A stretch of DNA of 64,000 bases from Paenirhodobacter hankyongi (GCF_003664585.1 NZ_RCHI01000001.1:1-64000); one strand, 5' to 3'; counted from the first letter of the stretch, positions 1 to 11,623 are shown. Numbers and translations are program-made. Notes: generated by a model from the sequence alone, not told the origin.

Positions 1-199
1 CGAGCAGCTTGCCGAGGCCGAAGCCGTCGACGCCGCAATTGTTCGAGGCGATGGTCAGGTCCTTGACCCCGCTTGCGACCAGCGCGTCGATCAGAAGCTC
101 CGGAATGCCGCACAGGCCAAACCCGCCCGCCGCAATCGTCATCCCGTCGACCAGAAGCCCGTCCAGGGCCTCCGACGCCGAGCCGTAGATCTTTCTCAT
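1..199 (-). CDS. CoA-transferase subunit A, partial (C-terminus off the left edge)
   Basis: Only the first 66 residues lie in the window. They begin [16 protein letters not shown] and contain the glycine-rich GGFGLCGIP stretch and the SNNCG motif typical of the alpha subunit of family I CoA-transferases (3-oxoacid/acetoacetate type, AtoD/ScoA). Such enzymes are heterodimers that move CoA from succinyl-CoA or acetyl-CoA to a 3-oxo acid in ketone body or fatty acid use. The ATG at 199 is preceded by a GGAGG about 6 nt upstream, which fixes the start. Subunit B is expected beyond the left edge. The exact acid substrate cannot be told from this fragment. Confidence 0.85.
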   Translation of the reverse strand, partial: MRKIYGSASEALDGLLVDGMTIAAGGFGLCGIPELLIDALVASGVKDLTIASNNCGVDGFGLGKLL

Positions 200-309
200 G
201 AAATCCTCCCGTTTCCTGTGCGGAATTTGTGACCAAGGGGAGGGCGGGTGTCAATCGCGGCGATGCTGCGCAGCGGCGCGGGCCCTCCGCCGCGCCGCCG
301 CAACAGACA

Positions 310-2952
<2,643 letters not shown>

Positions 2953-3080
2953 GACTTCCTCTTCAATGCGCAGGTTCAGCACTTGGGCGCGGAACATGTG
3001 GGCGTTGGGGGGGGATTGTCAATGACGCACCGACAGGCGGTTTTCCCGCCGGGGCTTTCGTGCCTGTGCCTCCGGGGGCG

Positions 3081-4193
3081 TCAGCCAAGGCTCAGCAGCC
3101 CGCCGGGATGGCGGATCACCCGCCCCTCGATCTCGAGCAGGACGAGGCTCCGGGCCAGCACCGCGGGGGCAAGGCCGAGGCTGCGCAACAGCAGGTCTTC
3201 GGGCGTCGGACTGGGGCCGAGGGCCGCCAGGATGCGGGCCTCGGCCGCGCCGGTCTCCGGCCCCGGGAGCGGGGACTGAACCGGCGCCGCGACAGGGAGC
3301 GGGGCTGGCCCGGAGGCGACGGGCGCGGAGCCGCCAAGCGCCTCGATCACGTCTTCGGCATTGCGCACCAGAACCGCGCCGTCGCGGATCAGCAGGTTGC
3401 AGCCGGCGGCACGCGCATCCATCGGATGGCCCGGCACCGCCATCACCTCGCGCCCGTAATCAAGGGCGTTGCGCGCCGTCAGCAGGCTGCCCGAACGCGC
3501 CGCGGCCTCGATCACCACCGTCGCGCGGGCCAGCCCGGCGATGATGCGGTTGCGCTGCGGGAAGTGGCGCGCCTGTGGCTGCGTGCCGGGGGGCAGCTCT
3601 GCCAGCCGCAGCCCCTCGCGCGCCATGCGGGCGGAAAGGGTGGCGTTTTCAGCTGGATAGACCACGTCGATGCCGCCCGCCTGCACACCGATCGTGCCGG
3701 TGGCAAGCGCCGCCTCATGCGCTGCGGCGTCGATGCCGCGGGCAAGGCCCGAGACCACGGTGAAGCCCGCCGCGCCCAGCTCCCGCGCCAGGCGCTGCGC
3801 CATGCGCAGGCCGAGCGACGAGGCGTTGCGCGCGCCCACAAGCGCGACCATCGGCCGCGCCGCCAGCGCCGGATCGCCAAGCGCCCACAGCAGCGGCGGC
3901 GCATCGTCGAGATCGGCCAGCGCCGGCGGGTAGCCCGGCGCACCGAAGGGCAGAAGCCGCGCCCCGGCACGCCGGCCGGCCGCAAGCTCGGCCCGCGCGA
4001 CGCCTTCGGGGCAGGGCTCATAGCCCTCGGCCCCGGCGGCGCGGGCAATCGCGGGCAGGGCGGCAAGGGCGGCCGCGGCGCTGCCATGCTCGGCCAGAAG
4101 GCGGTGAAAGGTGGTGGCGCCGACGCGGCGCGAACGAGCGAGGCGGAGACGGGACAGCATTTCCGCTTCCGTGATCGGTGGGGTGTCGGGCAT
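3081..4193 (-). CDS. dprA: DNA-processing protein A (DprA/Smf)
   Basis: 370 residues. DprA binds incoming single-stranded DNA and loads RecA; in Rhodobacter capsulatus it is needed by cells receiving DNA from gene transfer agents. The Rossmann-type core is visible: VALVGARNASSLG, SGLARGIDAAAH, and the FPQRNRIIAGLA signature. An N-terminal helical SAM-like region precedes it and a winged-helix-like C-terminal domain (from about residue 300) closes it. A TTG at 4283 would extend the frame by 30 residues, but the ATG at 4193 fits family length better; a GGAGG lies about 22 nt upstream, rather far. A CtrA-like site lies about 70 bp upstream. topA follows on the same strand. Confidence 0.93.
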   Translation of the reverse strand: MPDTPPITEAEMLSRLRLARSRRVGATTFHRLLAEHGSAAAALAALPAIARAAGAEGYEPCPEGVARAELAAGRRAGARLLPFGAPGYPPALADLDDAPPLLWALGDPALAARPMVALVGARNASSLGLRMAQRLARELGAAGFTVVSGLARGIDAAAHEAALATGTIGVQAGGIDVVYPAENATLSARMAREGLRLAELPPGTQPQARHFPQRNRIIAGLARATVVIEAAARSGSLLTARNALDYGREVMAVPGHPMDARAAGCNLLIRDGAVLVRNAEDVIEALGGSAPVASGPAPLPVAAPVQSPLPGPETGAAEARILAALGPSPTPEDLLLRSLGLAPAVLARSLVLLEIEGRVIRHPGGLLSLG

Positions 4194-4260
4194 GGGAACA
4201 GAAAACAACCTGCGTCCTCCGATCTCCGCCTCGTCGCCATCCCAGCATTCCGGCGAAGAG

Positions 4261-4275
4261 TTAACAGAAGGTTTA
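4261..4275. promoter_or_regulatory. Possible CtrA binding site upstream of dprA
   Basis: TTAA, seven bases, then TTTA: one mismatch from the CtrA consensus TTAA-N7-TTAA, 68-82 bp upstream of the dprA ATG. In R. capsulatus dprA expression depends on CtrA, so the placement is meaningful, but a 7-of-8 match in this AT-richer gap could arise by chance. Confidence 0.45.
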
Positions 4276-4367
4276 CGAATCAATCAGAGGGGGAGCTGTG
4301 GCGCCCTCTGCGCGCATGGAGTGTGCGCGACGCCCGCAAAATGCACGCGCGGGCGCCGATCACGGCC

Positions 4368-4407
4368 GCGTTACCGAAACGTCACCTGCATGTCGCTCCG
4401 CTGTTAC
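4368..4407 (+). promoter_or_regulatory. Tandem Pho-box-like repeats upstream of the phytase-domain gene
   Basis: Four 7-mers start exactly 11 bp apart (4368, 4379, 4390, 4401): GCGTTAC, ACGTCAC, ATGTCGC and CTGTTAC. Compared with the PhoB half-site CTGTCA(T/C) they match at 4, 5, 5 and 6 of 7 positions. The last repeat ends 46 bp before the start codon, a normal distance for PhoB activation in place of a -35 element. Predicted PhoB site; each half-site alone is modest, the exact 11-bp phasing is the strong part. Confidence 0.6.
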
Positions 4408-4453
4408 CCGCGCCGGGCATCCGCAGCGCATCACGTAATTGACGGAGCATCCG

Positions 4454-6619
4454 ATGATCCTGCGACTGACGCTCGGCGGCGTTCTTGCCCTGACCACCGC
4501 GCTTCCGGCCCTGGCCGAGATGAATTTCAACCGCATCGCCGCCTTCCCGGTGGCCGACAACACCCCCGCCGGCACCGATGCCGCGCGCGAGACCTCGGCC
4601 GAGATCATCTCGGCGACCGAGGACGGCATGACGCTCGTCTACACCGACAGCCCGGCGGGCGTGATCGGTCTGATCGACATCACCGACCCGGCGGCGCCGA
4701 AGGGGCTGGGCGAGGTATCGGTGAAGGGCGAGCCGACCTCGGTCACGGTGCTGGGCGGCAAGGCCTTCGTCGCGGTGAACACCTCGGAAAGCTACGCCAA
4801 CCCGTCGGGGCGTCTCTACGTCGTCGACCTTGCGACCAAGACAGAGGTGGCAAGCTGCGATCTGGGCGGTCAGCCCGATTCCATCGCGAAATCGAAGGAC
4901 GGCCGGTTCCTCGCCATCGCGATCGAGAACGAGCGTGACGAGGAGCTGAATGACGGCGCGCTGCCGCAGATGCCGGCGGGCACTCTGGTCAAGCTGCCGC
5001 TGAAGAAGGGCCTGCCCGAGTGCGGCGCGCTGCAGACGATCGACGTGACCGGGCTGTCCGAGATCGCAGGCGAGGACCCGGAGCCCGAATTCGTCGACAT
5101 CAACGGCAAGGGCGAGATCGCGCTGACCCTGCAGGAGAACAACGCGATCGTCATCGTCGGTGCCGACGGCAAGGTGGCCAAGGCCTTCAGCGCCGGCACC
5201 GCGACGGTCGAGGGGATCGACACCAAGAAGGACGGCAAGCTCGACTTCACCGGCAAGATCGAGAGCATCGCGCGCGAACCCGACGCGGTGAAATGGATCG
5301 ACGACGACCATATCGCCGTCGCCAACGAGGGCGACTGGAAGGGCGGCACCCGCGGCTGGACGATCTTCGCCAAGGACGGCACGATGGTCCATGACAGCGG
5401 CAACAGCTTCGAACGCGCGGTGGCGGCGATCGGGCATTTCCCCGAGACGCGCGCCGGCAAGAAGGGCGTCGAGCCCGAGTCGGTCGAGACCGGCACCTTC
5501 GGCGGTCAGAAGCTGATCTTCATCGGTTCGGAACGCGGCTCGGTCGTCGGCGTCTATGACGGCACCGATCCGGCGGCGCCGAAGCTTTTGCAGCTCCTGC
5601 CCTCGGGCATCGGGCCGGAGGGCTATATCGCGATCCCCGGGCGCAACCTGCTGGTCTCGGCGAACGAGACCGATCTGGGCGCCGACGGCGCGGCGCGGGC
5701 GCATGTGATGATCTATCAGCGGCAGGAGGCGCCGGCCGCCTATCCGATGCTGACCTCGGCGGGCTCTGACCCGCTGATCGGCTGGGGCGCGCTGTCGGGT
5801 CTTGCCGCCGATCCGGAAAAGGCGGGCATCCTCTACACGATCTCGGACAGCGCCTATTCCGCCGAGCCGCGGATCTTCACCATCGACACCACGCAAAAGC
5901 CCGCCAAGATCGTCGCCGCGCTCGATGTCACCCGCGACGGCGCGCCGGCGCAGCTGACCGACCTCGAGGGCATCACGCCCGACGGCAAGGGTGGCTTCTG
6001 GCTGTCGACCGAGGGCAACAGTGCCAAGATGGTGCCGCACGGGCTGCTGCATGTCGACGCCAAGGGCAAAATCAAGGAGCAGGTCGGCCTGCCGCCGGAG
6101 CTTGCCGCGGTCGAGACCCGCTTCGGCTTCGAGGGCATCGCGAAGGATGGCGACACGCTGTGGATGGCGGTGCAGCGCGAGTGGAAGGACGACCCGAAGG
6201 GGATGGTCAAGCTCGTGTCCTACAACACCGAGACCAAGGAATGGGGCGCGGTGCACTATCCGCTCGAGCCGAAGGGCGCGGGCTGGATGGGGCTGTCCGA
6301 GCTGACCTTCCACGGGGACTGGGCCTATGTGATCGAGCGCGACAACCTGATCGGCGACAAGGCCGTGGTGAAGCGGCTCTACCGGGTGAAGCGCGCCGAT
6401 CTGGTCGCGGCGCCGCTCGGCTCCGAGCTGCCGGTGGTGGCGAAGGAAGAGGTGCGCGACCTGATCCCCGACCTGAAGGCCACGGGCGGCTATGTCGTCG
6501 ACAAGGTCGAGGGCTTCACCATCGACGCGGCCGGCACCGGCTGGGTGGTGACCGACAACGACGGCGTCGACGACAGCTCGGGCGAGACCCTGTTCTTCCC
6601 GGTCGGCACGGTCGAGTGA
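4454..6619 (+). CDS. Exported esterase-like phytase-domain protein
   Basis: 721 residues. The N-terminus (MILRLTLGGVLALTTALPALA) is a Sec signal peptide, so the protein is periplasmic or secreted. The first ~350 residues look like a beta-propeller of the LVIVD/choice-of-anchor kind (repeats such as IGLIDITDPAAPKGLG and VVGVYDGTDPAAPKLLQ); the C-terminal ~300 residues match the esterase-like-activity-of-phytase family (LTDLEGITPDGKGGFWLSTEGN, FGFEGIA, KVEGFTIDAAG). The ATG at 4454 has GGAG 7 nt upstream; an earlier start at 4439 lacks one. Four Pho-box-like repeats precede it, suggesting induction when phosphate is scarce and a role in releasing phosphate from organic esters; activity on phytate itself is not established for this family. 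Confidence 0.85.
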   Translation: MILRLTLGGVLALTTALPALAEMNFNRIAAFPVADNTPAGTDAARETSAEIISATEDGMTLVYTDSPAGVIGLIDITDPAAPKGLGEVSVKGEPTSVTVLGGKAFVAVNTSESYANPSGRLYVVDLATKTEVASCDLGGQPDSIAKSKDGRFLAIAIENERDEELNDGALPQMPAGTLVKLPLKKGLPECGALQTIDVTGLSEIAGEDPEPEFVDINGKGEIALTLQENNAIVIVGADGKVAKAFSAGTATVEGIDTKKDGKLDFTGKIESIAREPDAVKWIDDDHIAVANEGDWKGGTRGWTIFAKDGTMVHDSGNSFERAVAAIGHFPETRAGKKGVEPESVETGTFGGQKLIFIGSERGSVVGVYDGTDPAAPKLLQLLPSGIGPEGYIAIPGRNLLVSANETDLGADGAARAHVMIYQRQEAPAAYPMLTSAGSDPLIGWGALSGLAADPEKAGILYTISDSAYSAEPRIFTIDTTQKPAKIVAALDVTRDGAPAQLTDLEGITPDGKGGFWLSTEGNSAKMVPHGLLHVDAKGKIKEQVGLPPELAAVETRFGFEGIAKDGDTLWMAVQREWKDDPKGMVKLVSYNTETKEWGAVHYPLEPKGAGWMGLSELTFHGDWAYVIERDNLIGDKAVVKRLYRVKRADLVAAPLGSELPVVAKEEVRDLIPDLKATGGYVVDKVEGFTIDAAGTGWVVTDNDGVDDSSGETLFFPVGTVE

Positions 6620-6639
6620 CGCCGGAAAAACGCTCGATT

Positions 6640-6673
6640 GGCCCGGGAACCCTGTGGTTTCCGGGCCATTTTC
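6640..6673 (+). terminator. Rho-independent terminator
   Basis: GGCCCGGGAACC and GGTTTCCGGGCC form a 12-bp stem with one mismatch around a CTGT loop, followed by ATTTTC. It sits 20 bp after the phytase-domain gene and separates it from the L,D-transpeptidase. Confidence 0.75.
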
Positions 6674-6725
6674 ACATCTGATGGAACCGGAACGCACGCA
6701 CGGGACTTGACCAACGGAGGTGGCG

Positions 6726-7655
6726 ATGGCCTTTCTTGGAAAAAGGCTGACGTTGCGTCGGGCCGAATGGTTTTCAGGAACAGGGGTTGCCGTGCTGTCT
6801 GTCTCGCTGCGTCGTCATGCGATCGTCCTTCCCGTGGTGCTGGTGGCAGCGCTTGCGGGCTGCGCGCAACAGCCGATGACGCCCGCCACCGTGTCGTCGA
6901 GTTCGGCGGTGCCGCCCGAGTATCAGTCGCGGCCCGACGAGGACCGGGTGATCCCGGCGGTCAATCCGCATTACCTGAACGAGCGTAACCGCCGCCGCTG
7001 GGTCGATTACACCGGCCCCGAGGAGCCGGGCACGATCGTCGTCGACCCCTATGCGCGGCTTCTCTATCACGTCGTCTCGCCCGGCCGGGCGATGCGTTTC
7101 GGCATCGCCGTGGGCAAGGCGGGCAAGGGCTTTTCCGGCAATGCGGTGATCTCGCGCAAGGTCGAATACCCGTCCTGGACGCCGACGAAGAACATGATCC
7201 GCAACGACCCCGACCTCTACGGGCCGCTCGCGGGCGGGCTTCCGGGCGGGCTCGACAACCCGCTCGGGGCGCGCGCGCTTTACCTCTACCGGAACGGCAA
7301 GGACACCTATTACCGCATCCACGGCACGATGGACCCGTCCTCGATCGGGCGCGCCACCTCGGCAGGCTGCATCCGGCTGTTCAACCAGGACATCATCGAC
7401 ATGTTCGACGAGACCGAGCTGGGCACCAGGGTCAAGGTCCGCTCGCGCGAGGAGAGCCTGGCGATGGAAGGGCCGGTGGTCGAGCTGCACACCGGCTATG
7501 TCGTGCCTGCCGCCGACGCCGAGGCGATCGCCGCCGATCAGGCCGCCTATGAGGCCGGGCAGATCCAGGATTACTCGCAGGTCGAGCAGGAACAGCACGA
7601 GGCCGCCGTCGCCTCGGCCGAGGAGCGCGAGGCGCAGCTGCACGGCACGAACTGA
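6726..7655 (+). CDS. L,D-transpeptidase lipoprotein (YkuD/ErfK family)
   Basis: 309 residues. The N-terminal hydrophobic segment ends in a lipobox (LAALAGC), predicting a lipoprotein anchored in the cell envelope. The YkuD catalytic signature is complete: HGTMDPSS near residue 199 followed by SAGCIRL with the nucleophilic cysteine near residue 214. Such enzymes make 3-3 peptidoglycan cross-links or attach proteins to peptidoglycan. The alanine/glutamate-rich tail is probably flexible. GGAGG ends 5 nt before the ATG at 6726; a GTG at 6720 overlaps that Shine-Dalgarno sequence and was rejected. It is monocistronic, with a terminator before it. Confidence 0.92.
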   Translation: MAFLGKRLTLRRAEWFSGTGVAVLSVSLRRHAIVLPVVLVAALAGCAQQPMTPATVSSSSAVPPEYQSRPDEDRVIPAVNPHYLNERNRRRWVDYTGPEEPGTIVVDPYARLLYHVVSPGRAMRFGIAVGKAGKGFSGNAVISRKVEYPSWTPTKNMIRNDPDLYGPLAGGLPGGLDNPLGARALYLYRNGKDTYYRIHGTMDPSSIGRATSAGCIRLFNQDIIDMFDETELGTRVKVRSREESLAMEGPVVELHTGYVVPAADAEAIAADQAAYEAGQIQDYSQVEQEQHEAAVASAEEREAQLHGTN

Positions 7656-7825
7656 GACGGGCAGCGCCCCGTCGGAAGGCGGCGATGTGTGTTCATCTAT
7701 CATCGGGGCCGGCGTGGCCCTGATGGCCTTCTGATCGGGCCTTGCGGCCGGTCAGCTGCCCCGGGACGCCATGAGATCGCCTGAGCTTGTTTGCCCTCTG
7801 TCCCGAAGAGGCATATTCCGGGCAG

Positions 7826-8719
7826 ATGAGCTCGAACCAACCGATCTTTATGCAGCGCCTCTCCGGCCTCGATCCCGACATCGGGCCGGCGGCGGGTACG
7901 GAAATCTTCCCGTATTGGAGCTTCACCAAGACGACCATTTCGATCTGCGCCTTGCGGATGGCGCAGGAGGGCAGGATCGATCTGGACAGGCATCTGGCTG
8001 GCTATGACTTCACGCTGCGCCAGCTGCTGAATCACACGTCCGGTCTGCCAGATTACTTCTCGCTTCCCGACTACAGGAAGGCCGTTGCCAGGGATGAGAC
8101 GCCGTGGCCTGCCGAGCATCTGCGCGAGGCGACGATGGCCCAAGGCAGGCTGTTTGCTCCTGGGCAGGGCTGGGCGTATTCCAACCTTGGCTACATGCTG
8201 GCGCGGGAGCTGATCGAAAAGGTGGCGGAGCAGCCGTTTGCCGATCTGATCAGGCAGATCATCCTGGATCCGCTCGGCCTCGACAGCATCGGGCTTGCGA
8301 CAACGAGGGAAGACTTCGCACGTCTCTATTGGGAGGGGGCGAAGCGCTATCATCCGGGGTGGGTTTATCACGGTTGCCTGATTGGCACCGCCGCCGATGC
8401 TGCGCGGCTTTTGCACGCCCTGTTCATGGGGCGGCTGCTCAATGCGCCGAGGCTTGCCGAGATGCTGATCCGTCATCCGCTCGGCGGTGCCATCGAGGGG
8501 CGGCCATGGACGGAATGCGGCTATGCGCTTGGTCTCATGAGTGGCCGATGTGCAGATGTCGGCCACGCGATCGGGCATTCCGGCGGGGGGCCTTTCTGCG
8601 TCAACGCCGTCTATCATTTTCCCGATCTGAAGAGGCCCGTCACGGTCGCGAGTTTCACCGATGGGTGGCAGGAGGGGCTTGCGGAATTTGCGGCGGTCCA
8701 GGCCGCGCTCCACGACTGA
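7826..8719 (+). CDS. Serine hydrolase of the class C beta-lactamase/esterase family, short N-terminus
   Basis: 297 residues. Class C-like catalytic motifs are present: SFTK (SxxK, residues 32-35), YSN (about 117) and HSGGG (about 250, in place of KTG). Members hydrolyse esters, D-peptides or beta-lactams; the substrate here is unknown. The SxxK normally sits near residue 60, so the first beta-strands are missing or much shortened; an in-frame stop at 7772-7774 rules out a longer protein. A TTG at 7787 could add 13 residues. No clear Shine-Dalgarno sequence is seen. Codon use is visibly less GC-rich at third positions than in neighbours, suggesting acquisition from elsewhere. No signal peptide, so probably cytoplasmic. 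Confidence 0.75.
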   Translation: MSSNQPIFMQRLSGLDPDIGPAAGTEIFPYWSFTKTTISICALRMAQEGRIDLDRHLAGYDFTLRQLLNHTSGLPDYFSLPDYRKAVARDETPWPAEHLREATMAQGRLFAPGQGWAYSNLGYMLARELIEKVAEQPFADLIRQIILDPLGLDSIGLATTREDFARLYWEGAKRYHPGWVYHGCLIGTAADAARLLHALFMGRLLNAPRLAEMLIRHPLGGAIEGRPWTECGYALGLMSGRCADVGHAIGHSGGGPFCVNAVYHFPDLKRPVTVASFTDGWQEGLAEFAAVQAALHD

Positions 8720-8766
8720 CCGCCTTGTCCGGGTCCCCGCCAGCTCCCCGGCACGGCCCAAGCCCC

Positions 8767-9108
8767 TCAGCGATAGAGGATGACGTAATCCTTCCGCAGC
8801 GTCTCGAGCACCCGCCAGATGCCGGAAAAGCCCGGGCGCAGCACGAAGGCGTCACCGGGGCCGACCTCGAGCCGGCTGCCGTCGTCGCCCTCGATCACCG
8901 CGCGGCCCGTGAGGATGCGGCAATATTCCCATTCCTCGTAGACGGCGCGCCAGGCCCCCGGCGTCGACTGCCAGATGCCGCAGTAAAGGCCGTTGTCGTC
9001 CTCGACGTTCCAGGTGGTGTGGACGGGATCGCCCTCGACCAGCTTTTCGGGATCGGGGCGGGTGACTTCGGGCTCCGCCGCGGCGGGGGTGAGCGCTTCG
9101 AGCAGCAT
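8767..9108 (-). CDS. Cupin-domain protein
   Basis: 113 residues, a single small beta-barrel (cupin) of the DUF861/EutQ-like kind: WEYCRILTGRAVIEGDDGSR followed by VGPGDAFVLRPGFSGIW. The first motif lacks the usual paired histidines, so metal-dependent catalysis is doubtful and a binding or structural role is as likely. The ATG at 9108 has GGAG upstream; it begins 5 nt after the stop of the solute-binding-protein gene, so the two are surely co-transcribed. The function in relation to the transporter component is unknown. Confidence 0.8.
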   Translation of the reverse strand: MLLEALTPAAAEPEVTRPDPEKLVEGDPVHTTWNVEDDNGLYCGIWQSTPGAWRAVYEEWEYCRILTGRAVIEGDDGSRLEVGPGDAFVLRPGFSGIWRVLETLRKDYVILYR

Positions 9109-9113
9109 CGGTC

Positions 9114-10586
9114 TTACTCCGTCCAGTGGACCTGGGTCAGGTCGTTCGCGGGGGTCGGCGCGTTCAGCCACAGCCCTTCGAGTTTCGCATTCGCGACGCC
9201 GGTCTTCGCCAGCTGGAACAGGTAGGCGTTGACGTAATCGCGCGCGATCGTCTCCTCGGCGCGCTGCGTCAGCGTGCGGCGCGTGGCGGGATCCGTGGCG
9301 CGGTCGAGCTCGCTCATCAGCGAGACAAAATCGGGGTTGTTGTAGCCGAAGTAGTAATCCGGCCGGGCGTAGATGTTGATGTCGGCGGGCTCGGTGTGGC
9401 TGACGATGGTCAGATCGAAATCATGGCCCTTGAACACCTGCTCGAGCCACTGCGCCCATTCGAGATTGGTGATCTCGGTCCTGATCCCCACGGCGGCGAG
9501 CTCCGCCGCGACGATCTCGCCGCCGCGCCGGGCGTAGGTCGGCGGCGGCAGGGCAAGGCGCAGCGTCAGCCCCTCGGCCCCGGCGGCGGCCAGCAGCGCC
9601 TTCGACTTCCCGGGGTCATAGGCGGAGAGCGCCGTCAGATCCTCGTAATCGGGATTGTGCGGCGCGAAATGGGTGCCGATCGGCGTGCCATAGCCGAACA
9701 TCGCGCCGTCGATGATGTCCTGGCGGTTGATCGCATGGGCGATCGCCTCGCGCACCTGCACGTTGTTCAGCGGCGGGGTGCGGTTGTTCATCGCGAGGAT
9801 GGTCTCGCCTTCGGTGGTGCCGACCATCACCTTGAAGCGCGGATCGGCCTGGAACTGCACCAGCGTCTCGGGGGCGGGGAAGTTCGGGAAGGCGTCGACA
9901 TCGCCCGACATCACCGCCGCGAAGGCCGCGGTCGGATCGGCGATGAAGCGGAAGGTGGCCTTGGCGAGCGCCGGCTTCGCGCCCCAATAGCCCGGATAGG
10001 CGGCGAGCGTGACGTGATCGCCCTGCACCCAGTCGGCGAGCGCGAAGGGGCCGGTGCCGACGGGATGGGTGGCCTCGGTCGCGACGCTTTCGGGGGCGAC
10101 GATCACCGCATCGCCCCAGGCCATCTTCGCCGGGAAGGCGCCGTCGGGAGCGCTCAGCACCACCTTCACCGTCGCCGGGTCGATCACCTCGACCGCGGCG
10201 ATGCCGGCGAAGAGCGCCTTTTGCGCATTGGCGCTGTCCTCGGCGCGGGCGCGGTCGAGGCTGAATTTCACGTCCTCGGCGTCGAAGCCGGTGCCGTCGT
10301 GGAAGGTCGCGCCGGTGACCAGATGGAAGGTGTAACTGGTGCCGTCCTCCGACACCTCCCAGCTGCGGGCAAGCGCGGGCAGCACCGCGCCATCGGGGCC
10401 GAAACGGGTCAGCCCCTCGAAGAGGTTGGCATAGACCACCTCGTCGATCGCCGCGGCGGCGCCTGCGGTCGGGTCGAGGTTCGGCGGTTCCAGCACCATG
10501 CCCAGGGTGACGGCATCGGGCGCGGCGATGGCGGCGGTTGCCGAAAGCGCAAGGGCGGCAAGCGCCGCGGTCAGGCGATAGGGCAT
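9114..10586 (-). CDS. ABC transporter substrate-binding protein, family 5 (peptide/nickel type)
   Basis: 490 residues. The signal peptide (MPYRLTAALAALALSATAAIAA) directs it to the periplasm. The SBP_bac_5 fold is evident from MVLEPPNLDPTAGA near the start, YANLFEGLTRFGPDG, SLDRARAEDSANA and AIAHAINRQDIIDGAMFGYG. Members bind oligopeptides, nickel chelates or other medium-sized solutes. The ATG at 10586 has GAGGAG just upstream. No permease or ATPase genes adjoin it, so it either feeds a transporter encoded elsewhere or is an orphan; the downstream cupin gene is its only operon partner. It diverges from panB across about 210 bp. Confidence 0.9.
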   Translation of the reverse strand: MPYRLTAALAALALSATAAIAAPDAVTLGMVLEPPNLDPTAGAAAAIDEVVYANLFEGLTRFGPDGAVLPALARSWEVSEDGTSYTFHLVTGATFHDGTGFDAEDVKFSLDRARAEDSANAQKALFAGIAAVEVIDPATVKVVLSAPDGAFPAKMAWGDAVIVAPESVATEATHPVGTGPFALADWVQGDHVTLAAYPGYWGAKPALAKATFRFIADPTAAFAAVMSGDVDAFPNFPAPETLVQFQADPRFKVMVGTTEGETILAMNNRTPPLNNVQVREAIAHAINRQDIIDGAMFGYGTPIGTHFAPHNPDYEDLTALSAYDPGKSKALLAAAGAEGLTLRLALPPPTYARRGGEIVAAELAAVGIRTEITNLEWAQWLEQVFKGHDFDLTIVSHTEPADINIYARPDYYFGYNNPDFVSLMSELDRATDPATRRTLTQRAEETIARDYVNAYLFQLAKTGVANAKLEGLWLNAPTPANDLTQVHWTE

Positions 10587-10798
10587 CGGTTCTCCTCGGG
10601 CGCGCGCCGGCAGGGCGCGGTTCGCGCCATGATTGATGCGAAGCCCGCCGGGGATCAAGGCATTTGCGCCGCCGCCCTGCTGCAACGCGGCGACAGTCGC
10701 ACAGGCCGCCGCGCCGCGGCATTCTTTCTTTGCATTGCCGGGCCCGGGGGATTAAGGCTGCGCCCCGAGGAAGAGGAGCCTCGGGACAGGGGGAAGCC

Positions 10799-11623
10799 AT
10801 GAGCGCAACCGCAACCACCCGCCGCCTGATGCCGGCGGAGATCACCGCGATGAAGGGGCGCGCGCCCGTCGTCTGCCTGACCGCCTACACCACGCCCGTC
10901 GCGCGTCTGGCCGATGCGAGCTGCGACGTGCTGCTCGTCGGGGATTCGCTCGGCATGGTGCTGCACGGGCTGCCGTCGACCCTTGGCGTGACGATGGAGA
11001 TGATGATCCTGCACGGCCAGGCGGTCGCGCGCGGCTCGGATCGGGCGCTGATCGTCATCGACATGCCGTTCGGCAGCTACGAGGAGGGCCCGGCCCAGGC
11101 GTTCCGCAACGCCGCGCGGCTGATGGCCGAGACCGGCGCAGGCGCCGTCAAGCTTGAGGGCGGGCAGCACATGGCCGAGACCATCGCCTTCCTGACCGCC
11201 CGCGGCATTCCGGTGATGGCGCATATCGGTCTCACCCCGCAATCGGTGAACACGCTCGGCGGCTACAAGGTGCAGGGCCGGGGCCATGACGCGGCGCGGC
11301 TGCGTGCCGATGCGCTGTCGGTGGCCGCCGCCGGCGCTTTCGCCGTGGTGCTCGAGAAGGTGCCCGCGGCGCTGGCCGCCCAGGTCTCGCGCGAACTCGC
11401 CATTCCCACGATCGGCATCGGCGCCGGTGTCGATTGCGACGGTCAGGTGCTGGTGATCGACGACATGCTCGGCCTCTTCACCGATTTCCGGCCGAAATTC
11501 GTCAAGCGCTATGCCGAGCTTGGCGCGCAGGCGGCCGAGGCGATCGCCGCCTATGCCGCCGAGGTCCGCACCCGCGCCTTCCCGGCCCCCGAACATTCCT
11601 TTGCCGACGAGGTGAAAAAATGA
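10799..11623 (+). CDS. panB: 3-methyl-2-oxobutanoate hydroxymethyltransferase
   Basis: 274 residues. It transfers a hydroxymethyl group from methylenetetrahydrofolate to 2-oxoisovalerate, the first step of pantothenate synthesis. Visible signatures: [16 protein letters not shown], the metal-binding [11 protein letters not shown], the KLEGG motif, [11 protein letters not shown] and [20 protein letters not shown]. The ATG at 10799 follows a purine-rich AGGGGGAAG. A 7-bp hairpin (CCCGAGG/CCTCGGG, 10764-10785) lies in the leader with an SD-like GAGGAG in its loop. The stop overlaps the panC start by 4 nt, so translation is coupled. Confidence 0.97.
   Translation: MSATATTRRLMPAEITAMKGRAPVVCLTAYTTPVARLADASCDVLLVGDSLGMVLHGLPSTLGVTMEMMILHGQAVARGSDRALIVIDMPFGSYEEGPAQAFRNAARLMAETGAGAVKLEGGQHMAETIAFLTARGIPVMAHIGLTPQSVNTLGGYKVQGRGHDAARLRADALSVAAAGAFAVVLEKVPAALAAQVSRELAIPTIGIGAGVDCDGQVLVIDDMLGLFTDFRPKFVKRYAELGAQAAEAIAAYAAEVRTRAFPAPEHSFADEVKK

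Noticed and set aside
4382-6697. 771-codon minus-strand frame opposite the phytase-domain gene
   Set aside because: No recognisable domain, low-complexity composition; the plus-strand gene has a signal peptide, ribosome site and family motifs.
10764-10785. Leader hairpin before panB as a riboswitch or attenuator
   Set aside because: Only a 7-bp stem, no alternative structure or terminator; not enough to call a regulator.
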